The notes under the pieces are model-generated. The model did no database searches. It saw only the letters and a list, made by a program, of their open reading frames with translations, and was not told the origin of the DNA. The position numbers and the translations under genes were made by a program. This document shows positions 13,657 through 16,959 of a DNA stretch of 16,959 nt, one piece after another; the first letter of the stretch is position 1, and every line of letters begins with the position of its first letter. This stretch comes from Coriobacteriales bacterium (lineage in GTDB: Bacteria > Actinomycetota > Coriobacteriia > Coriobacteriales > UBA8131): positions 1 through 16,959 of the forward strand of contig JAIRZP010000200.1 of the NCBI GenBank assembly GCA_031267175.1. Reading direction: 5' to 3'.

Positions 13657-13854
13657 GTATTATCAATGGTGCCAATCGCTTTATTCGAAGGCAGAGTGGA
13701 CCGTTCCCTTGTCTTGTATGGACAGAAGGGGACAGCCCTTTTCTCGCGAAAAGGCCCGTGGCTCGTCCCAACTTGTTCATACTGCAGGCACAGACAGCCC
13801 GAAAGCCTTGCAAATTCCACGCTGAAATATTTGCAAACGGCCAATCCGCTCTCA
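13657..13854. other. Inverted-repeat-rich gap between the pilin and the toxin-antitoxin pair
   Basis: No gene is supported. GTTCCCTT-GTC (about 13703-13713) can pair with GAC-AG-AAGGGGAC (about 13721-13733). Right after it, CCTTTTC (13737-13743) pairs perfectly with GAAAAGG (13748-13754) around TCGC. These may end the pilin transcript, although no T-run follows, or be remains of a small mobile element. Confidence 0.4.
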
Positions 13855-13883
13855 TTGAAACCAGTAAAGAGCCATGGTATAGT
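13855..13883 (+). promoter_or_regulatory. Strong promoter of the MntA-HepT pair
   Basis: TTGAAA (13855-13860), a spacer of exactly 17 bases, and TATAGT (13878-13883) with an upstream TG for an extended -10. Each hexamer has five of six consensus bases. It is the best promoter in the window. Transcription would start near 13890, so the antitoxin start at 13888 is excluded. Confidence 0.7.
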
Positions 13884-13905
13884 GTGAGTGCAGGAGAATA
13901 AATCG

Positions 13906-14247
13906 GTGTTGCTGCGCATCCAGACAACACCCTGCGTTGACAACATGACAGAGACCGTGTATGACATAAGCCAGATCAGAAACATACTGACGCCGATTTT
14001 CGTCGCCAGCGATGTGCGCAGGGCGGTACTTTTTGGCTCTTATGGGAGGGGTGATGTATCCCCTAAAAGCGATATTGATCTGTATGTGGACAGTGGGCTT
14101 CGTGGGCTTGCGTTTGTAGGTCTTCTTGAAACAATCACCAATGCGGTCAAAAAAAACGTTGACCTCATCGACGTTACTCATATTGTGGCAGGTTCTCCCC
14201 TGCAAAGAGAAATCGAGTCTACCGGAGTTTTGCTCTATGAGAAATGA
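13906..14247 (+). CDS. mntA: MntA-type minimal nucleotidyltransferase (antitoxin)
   Basis: A 113-residue nucleotidyltransferase. The motif GS-x10-DxD is exact: Gly44-Ser45 in LFGSYGRGD, then Asp56 and Asp58 in SDIDLYVD. A further Asp in VDLIDV (86 or 89) can complete the metal site. In characterised MntA-HepT systems the enzyme adds AMP to a tyrosine of the HEPN toxin and so silences it. GTG at 13906 is chosen because GGAG lies at 13893-13896 and the likely transcription start is near 13890; ATG at 13945 is an alternative without ribosome binding site. The toxin gene overlaps its end by 11 bases, which fits a two-gene module. Confidence 0.85.
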   Translation: MLLRIQTTPCVDNMTETVYDISQIRNILTPIFVASDVRRAVLFGSYGRGDVSPKSDIDLYVDSGLRGLAFVGLLETITNAVKKNVDLIDVTHIVAGSPLQREIESTGVLLYEK

Positions 14248-14557
14248 TGCCATCGTCCACAAGATTGTTGAGTACATAGATAAGGTTTCCAGTTATACGG
14301 CTGGTGTCGATATGAGGACATTCAGCGACAATGCCATGATGCTAGAGGCCTGTGTGTTCTGCCTGAGTCAGATAGGCGAACTGGTCAATACCATGGACGA
14401 TGACTTTAAAGAGCAGCATCCCAACATTCCGTGGTTCAGTATTGCAGGCCTTCGCAACAGAATCGTACACGATTATGAGGGTGTCAAGGTGTTGCTGATT
14501 TGGGACATCATAAAAAACGATTTGCCTGGTTTGAGATCCGAATTGGAGCAAGTTTGA
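14237..14557 (+). CDS. hepT: HepT-type HEPN ribonuclease toxin
   Basis: A 106-residue helical protein of the HepT (formerly DUF86) family. The HEPN active-site motif R-x4-H-x-Y is complete: Arg73, His78 and Tyr80 in RNRIVHDY. The surrounding FSIAGLRNRIVHDYEGVKV and the ending LIWDIIKNDLPGLRSEL are typical. HEPN toxins of this kind cut RNA, and the Tyr is the residue that the partner MntA modifies in studied systems. ATG at 14237 is the only good start before the family core; it overlaps the antitoxin gene by 11 bases. All key residues of both partners are intact, so the module looks functional. Confidence 0.87.
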   Translation: MRNDAIVHKIVEYIDKVSSYTAGVDMRTFSDNAMMLEACVFCLSQIGELVNTMDDDFKEQHPNIPWFSIAGLRNRIVHDYEGVKVLLIWDIIKNDLPGLRSELEQV

Positions 14558-14636
14558 GCTGTCCTGCTTGTGCGGAACATGTAGAAGATGTGGGTAGCGG
14601 AACGAAGCATAAGATGAAAGTAATCGAAAACTCAGC

Positions 14637-14665
14637 TTACTTCAATCCGGATTGACGGGTATAAT
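14637..14665 (+). promoter_or_regulatory. glyA promoter
   Basis: A consensus TATAAT lies at 14660-14665, 34 bases before the glyA start. The -35 partner at 17-base spacing is TTACTT (14637-14642), which is poor. An activator may be needed, or the -35 is weak. The rest of the 14558-14698 gap shows nothing else clear, including no terminator for hepT. Confidence 0.5.
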
Positions 14666-14698
14666 GCTGCAATCAGATATTATCGAAAGGCAGCCCCT

Positions 14699-15976
14699 AT
14701 GGAACTCAACTTTCTTACCCGGACAGACCCTGCCGTTGCGCGCCTCATTACCGGCGAGCTTGAGCGGCAGCGCAATTGCATTGAGCTTATCGCGTCGGAG
14801 AACTTTATCTCGCCTTCGGTTATGGAGGCCATGGGCAGTGTGCTTTCCAATAAGTATGCGGAGGGCCTGCCCGGCAAGCGCTACTATGGCGGCTGCCATG
14901 TCGTGGATGACGTAGAAAACCTGGCCCTCGAACGAGTCTGCGAGCTCTTTGGTTGCAGCTACGCCAACGTGCAGGCACACAGCGGGGTCAGCGCCAACAT
15001 TGCCGCGTATATGGCCTGCGTCAAGCCGGGCGACACGGTACTCGGCATGAGCCTGGCGCACGGCGGGCACCTTTCCCACGGCAGCCCGGTCAACTTCTCC
15101 GGCATGCTCTACAACATGGTTTCCTACGGCCTCGACCCTGCTACCGAGACCATTGACATGGACGAGGTGGAGCGTATTGCCAAGGAGTGTCGGCCCAGGA
15201 TGATCATCGTGGGCGCCAGCTCCTACCCGCGCCTGCTGGACTTTGAGCGCTTTGGGGCCATTGCCCGTGAGGTAGATGCCTATCTGATGGCCGACATCGC
15301 GCATATCAGTGGCCTCATTGCCGGACGCGTCCATCCGAGCGCCTTTCCGTATGCGGACATCTGTACCTCCACCACACACAAGACCCTGCGTGGCCCGCGC
15401 GGCGGTTTTCTCCTCATGGACGACGAGGAGCTGGCGGGCAGAATCAACAAGGCCATCTTTCCCGGTACGCAGGGCGGCCCGCTCATGCACGTCATCGCCG
15501 CCAAGGCAGTGGCCTTTGCCGAAGCGCTCACACCGGAGTTCCGGGCCTACGCCGCACAGATTGTTAAGAACGCCGCCGCCATGGGCGAGGGTATGGCCGC
15601 AGGCGGTCTCAGGCTCGTCAGCGGCGGCACCGACAACCACCTCTGCCTCGTGGACCTCACTCCGGCTGGCATCACCGGTAAGGACGCGGAGGAGCTTCTG
15701 GAGGGCCTCGGCATTACGGCCAACAAGAATGCCATTCCCTTTGACAAGCTCTCCCCCGCGGTCACTTCGGGCATACGCGTGGGTTCTCCCGCCATGACCA
15801 GTCGCGGCTTTGGCGAGGCGGACGCGCGGCTTGTGGGTGAGCTTATCGCACGGGCCATCTTTGAGCGGGACGACCAAGTGGCCCGACAGAAGGTAGCCAA
15901 TGCCGTACAGGATCTGATTGCGGCGCATCCCCTGTATCCGGAGTTGCAGGAAGGAAGGGGTAGGTGTGAAGCATAA
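14699..15976 (+). CDS. glyA: Serine hydroxymethyltransferase
   Basis: A 425-residue cytoplasmic PLP enzyme that converts serine and tetrahydrofolate to glycine and methylene-tetrahydrofolate. The PLP lysine is Lys228 in TSTTHKTLRGPRGG. Other family hallmarks are LIASENFISPSVMEAMGS, NKYAEGLPGKRYYGG, MADIAHISGLIAG and the C-terminal SGIRVGSPAMTSRGFGE. Full length for the family. ATG at 14699 has AAAGG upstream (14687 region). It precedes a small membrane protein gene and the ATP synthase operon; this glyA-atp neighbourhood occurs in several Gram-positive groups. Confidence 0.98.
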   Translation: MELNFLTRTDPAVARLITGELERQRNCIELIASENFISPSVMEAMGSVLSNKYAEGLPGKRYYGGCHVVDDVENLALERVCELFGCSYANVQAHSGVSANIAAYMACVKPGDTVLGMSLAHGGHLSHGSPVNFSGMLYNMVSYGLDPATETIDMDEVERIAKECRPRMIIVGASSYPRLLDFERFGAIAREVDAYLMADIAHISGLIAGRVHPSAFPYADICTSTTHKTLRGPRGGFLLMDDEELAGRINKAIFPGTQGGPLMHVIAAKAVAFAEALTPEFRAYAAQIVKNAAAMGEGMAAGGLRLVSGGTDNHLCLVDLTPAGITGKDAEELLEGLGITANKNAIPFDKLSPAVTSGIRVGSPAMTSRGFGEADARLVGELIARAIFERDDQVARQKVANAVQDLIAAHPLYPELQEGRGRCEA

Positions 15977-16039
15977 CCGCTCCGGCTCTCCTGTTCCCAT
16001 CGGTTTGTGCCATCGCAGAACAGCGAAAGGGCGTCACGC

Positions 16040-16324
16040 ATGGACATAGTTCCCGCAGTACTTATCGGCATCATCGGTGGCATCGTGGGCGTTGTTCCCT
16101 TCTTCGTGGCGCGTTCACACATGAAGGCACGCCTCAAAAAGGACGGCATAAGCAGTATCGCCCTGGGCATGGTAGCCACCATCGTCTCCTTTGCCCTCAT
16201 GGTTATTGAGATAGTGCTGTGCTTTATCCTTGCCAATAACTACCTTTTACCGTTTGCCTTGAGCGCAATCCTTGTTTTTGTGCTTGCAATAGGCGTATAT
16301 ACTGTTACACTAATGCGACGATGA
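16040..16324 (+). CDS. Small three-helix membrane protein preceding atpB (AtpI-like position)
   Basis: A 94-residue, very hydrophobic protein. It has helices at about 3-23 (VPAVLIGIIGGIVGVVPFFV), 40-62 (IALGMVATIVSFALMVIEIV) and 66-90, with a basic loop RSHMKARLKK between the first two and a terminal LMRR. Starting at ATG 16040 gives proper spacing to GAAAGGGCG; the longer upstream frame adds a polar stretch without support. Position and size match AtpI-like proteins, which help F0 assembly or ion handling, but the sequence was not recognised as AtpI. A terminator overlaps its stop codon, so it is not tightly tied to atpB. Confidence 0.75.
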   Translation: MDIVPAVLIGIIGGIVGVVPFFVARSHMKARLKKDGISSIALGMVATIVSFALMVIEIVLCFILANNYLLPFALSAILVFVLAIGVYTVTLMRR

Positions 16325-16352
16325 GCCAAAGCAAGGTGGCTCGTTTATTTTG
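16323..16352 (+). terminator. Intrinsic terminator overlapping the stop codon of the small membrane protein
   Basis: GAGCCA (16323-16328) pairs with TGGCTC (16337-16342) around an 8-base loop, followed by GTTTATTTTG. The hairpin starts inside the TGA stop codon. The T-rich stretch is broken by one A. It separates the upstream unit from atpB. Confidence 0.6.
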
Positions 16353-16391
16353 TTGACTCAGGTGTCAAAAAACTCTGTTATAGTTACAGAG
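16353..16391 (+). promoter_or_regulatory. Promoter of the atp operon with overlapping inverted repeat
   Basis: TTGACT (16353-16358) lies 17 bases before TGTTAT (16376-16381); TATAGT at 16379-16384 is a better hexamer with a longer spacer. CTCTGT (16373-16378) and ACAGAG (16386-16391) form an inverted repeat across the -10 region, a place where a bound regulator would block polymerase. The -35 begins directly after the terminator T-stretch. Confidence 0.5.
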
Positions 16392-16468
16392 AAGCTCCTT
16401 TCAGGCTGCGTTAAGAAAGTTGGAGTAAAACTGGTGGGCAAGGATACGGACAAAGGAGAGCGCTTTAC

Positions 16469-16959
16469 ATGAACCCGCTGGAAGGTTTGTCAGCCGAGAT
16501 TGAACATTTACTCCATTCTTTAACATCCCAGGAACTCTGGGGTCCCATAACCACCTATACGCCCTTCATCCTCCTTATCCTCGTACTGGTTCTGGTTATT
16601 GTGTTTGTTGCCAAAAAACAGCTGAGCGAGGTGCCGAGGAATCGCTTTGTGGGGGTCGTCGAGTTTTTTGTGGACTTTACCCGTAACGACATCGGCTTTG
16701 GGGTGCTCGGTCCTTCGGCCCGCAAGCACATCCCCTTCTTTCTCACGCTGTTCATCTTCATTCTCCTGGCCAACATCGTCGGTATCATTCCCGGCTCAAA
16801 GGCTGCCACCGGTGTCATGAGCACCACGCTGGCCCTCACAATAATCTCTTTTATCTACTTTACCTACCACGGCATCAAGCACCACGGCGTGGGACGCTAC
16901 ATCCTGTCCTATGCGCCTCCCGGCCTCGCACCGCCTCTGGCCGCCTTCATCTGGCTGCT
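16469..16959 (+). CDS. atpB: ATP synthase F0 subunit a, 3' end cut by window
   Basis: The membrane subunit a that carries the proton (or sodium) half-channels of the F-type ATP synthase. The open frame gives 163 residues to the window edge. ATG at 16469 has AAAGGAGAG eight bases upstream. Family features are the first helix FILLILVLVLVIVFVAKK, then FVGVVEFFVDFTRNDIG, FFLTLFIFILLANIVGIIPG and TGVMSTTLALTIISFIYF. The essential arginine helix lies beyond the window. It should be followed by atpE, atpF and so on, as the operon is universally ordered, but this is outside view. Confidence 0.95.
   Translation, partial: MNPLEGLSAEIEHLLHSLTSQELWGPITTYTPFILLILVLVLVIVFVAKKQLSEVPRNRFVGVVEFFVDFTRNDIGFGVLGPSARKHIPFFLTLFIFILLANIVGIIPGSKAATGVMSTTLALTIISFIYFTYHGIKHHGVGRYILSYAPPGLAPPLAAFIWL

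Noticed and set aside
14642..16000. 452-codon minus-strand open frame opposite glyA
   Set aside because: Complete overlap with glyA, no recognisable domain, His/Gly/Val-rich shadow composition.

Overview
The window looks like a chromosomal segment of a GC-rich actinobacterium of the Coriobacteriia type (inference from gene content and protein character; no search was possible). It has the order tRNA-Tyr, tRNA-Thr, tRNA-Met, tuf, rpmG, tRNA-Trp, secE, nusG, rplK, rplA, and later glyA next to the start of an ATP synthase operon. The proteins show one-membrane-span SecE, a short NusG without a long N-terminal extension, and a zinc-ribbon L33.

Left part (1-7446): a NatAB-like ABC exporter (ATPase plus a permease cut by the window edge) reads leftward. 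Divergent from it, a lipoprotein of the phospholipase B-like / C45 Ntn-hydrolase type and a MerR regulator with a GyrI-like sensor domain form a tight pair. Two overlapping PspC-domain membrane proteins and a membrane-anchored VanY-type D,D-carboxypeptidase follow. The theme is envelope maintenance and stress.

Middle part (7447-12461): a translation and secretion block starts at a good promoter (7523-7551). It contains three tRNAs, tuf, rpmG, tRNA-Trp, secE, nusG, rplK and rplA. SecE and L11 both carry extra C-terminal tails. A roughly 150-base structured spacer sits between tRNA-Tyr and tRNA-Thr. A perfect 10-bp inverted repeat lies just before the rplK ribosome binding site.

Accessory stretch (12462-14600): rplJ-rplL, which often follow rplA, are not found. 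Instead there is a promoter and structured leader, a 21-codon ORF with a good ribosome binding site that runs through a 16-G tract, a type IV pilin-like gene whose frame stays open back to that tract, a REP-like repeat translated as part of the prepilin leader, an inverted-repeat-rich gap, and a HepT-MntA (HEPN/nucleotidyltransferase) toxin-antitoxin pair with its own strong promoter. A change of the tract from 16 to 15 G would join the small ORF in frame to the pilin. This is the most interesting candidate here: a possible phase-variable prepilin.

Right part (14600-16959): glyA with its own promoter, a small three-helix membrane protein, a terminator that overlaps its stop codon, a new promoter, and the start of atpB (F0 subunit a), cut by the window end.
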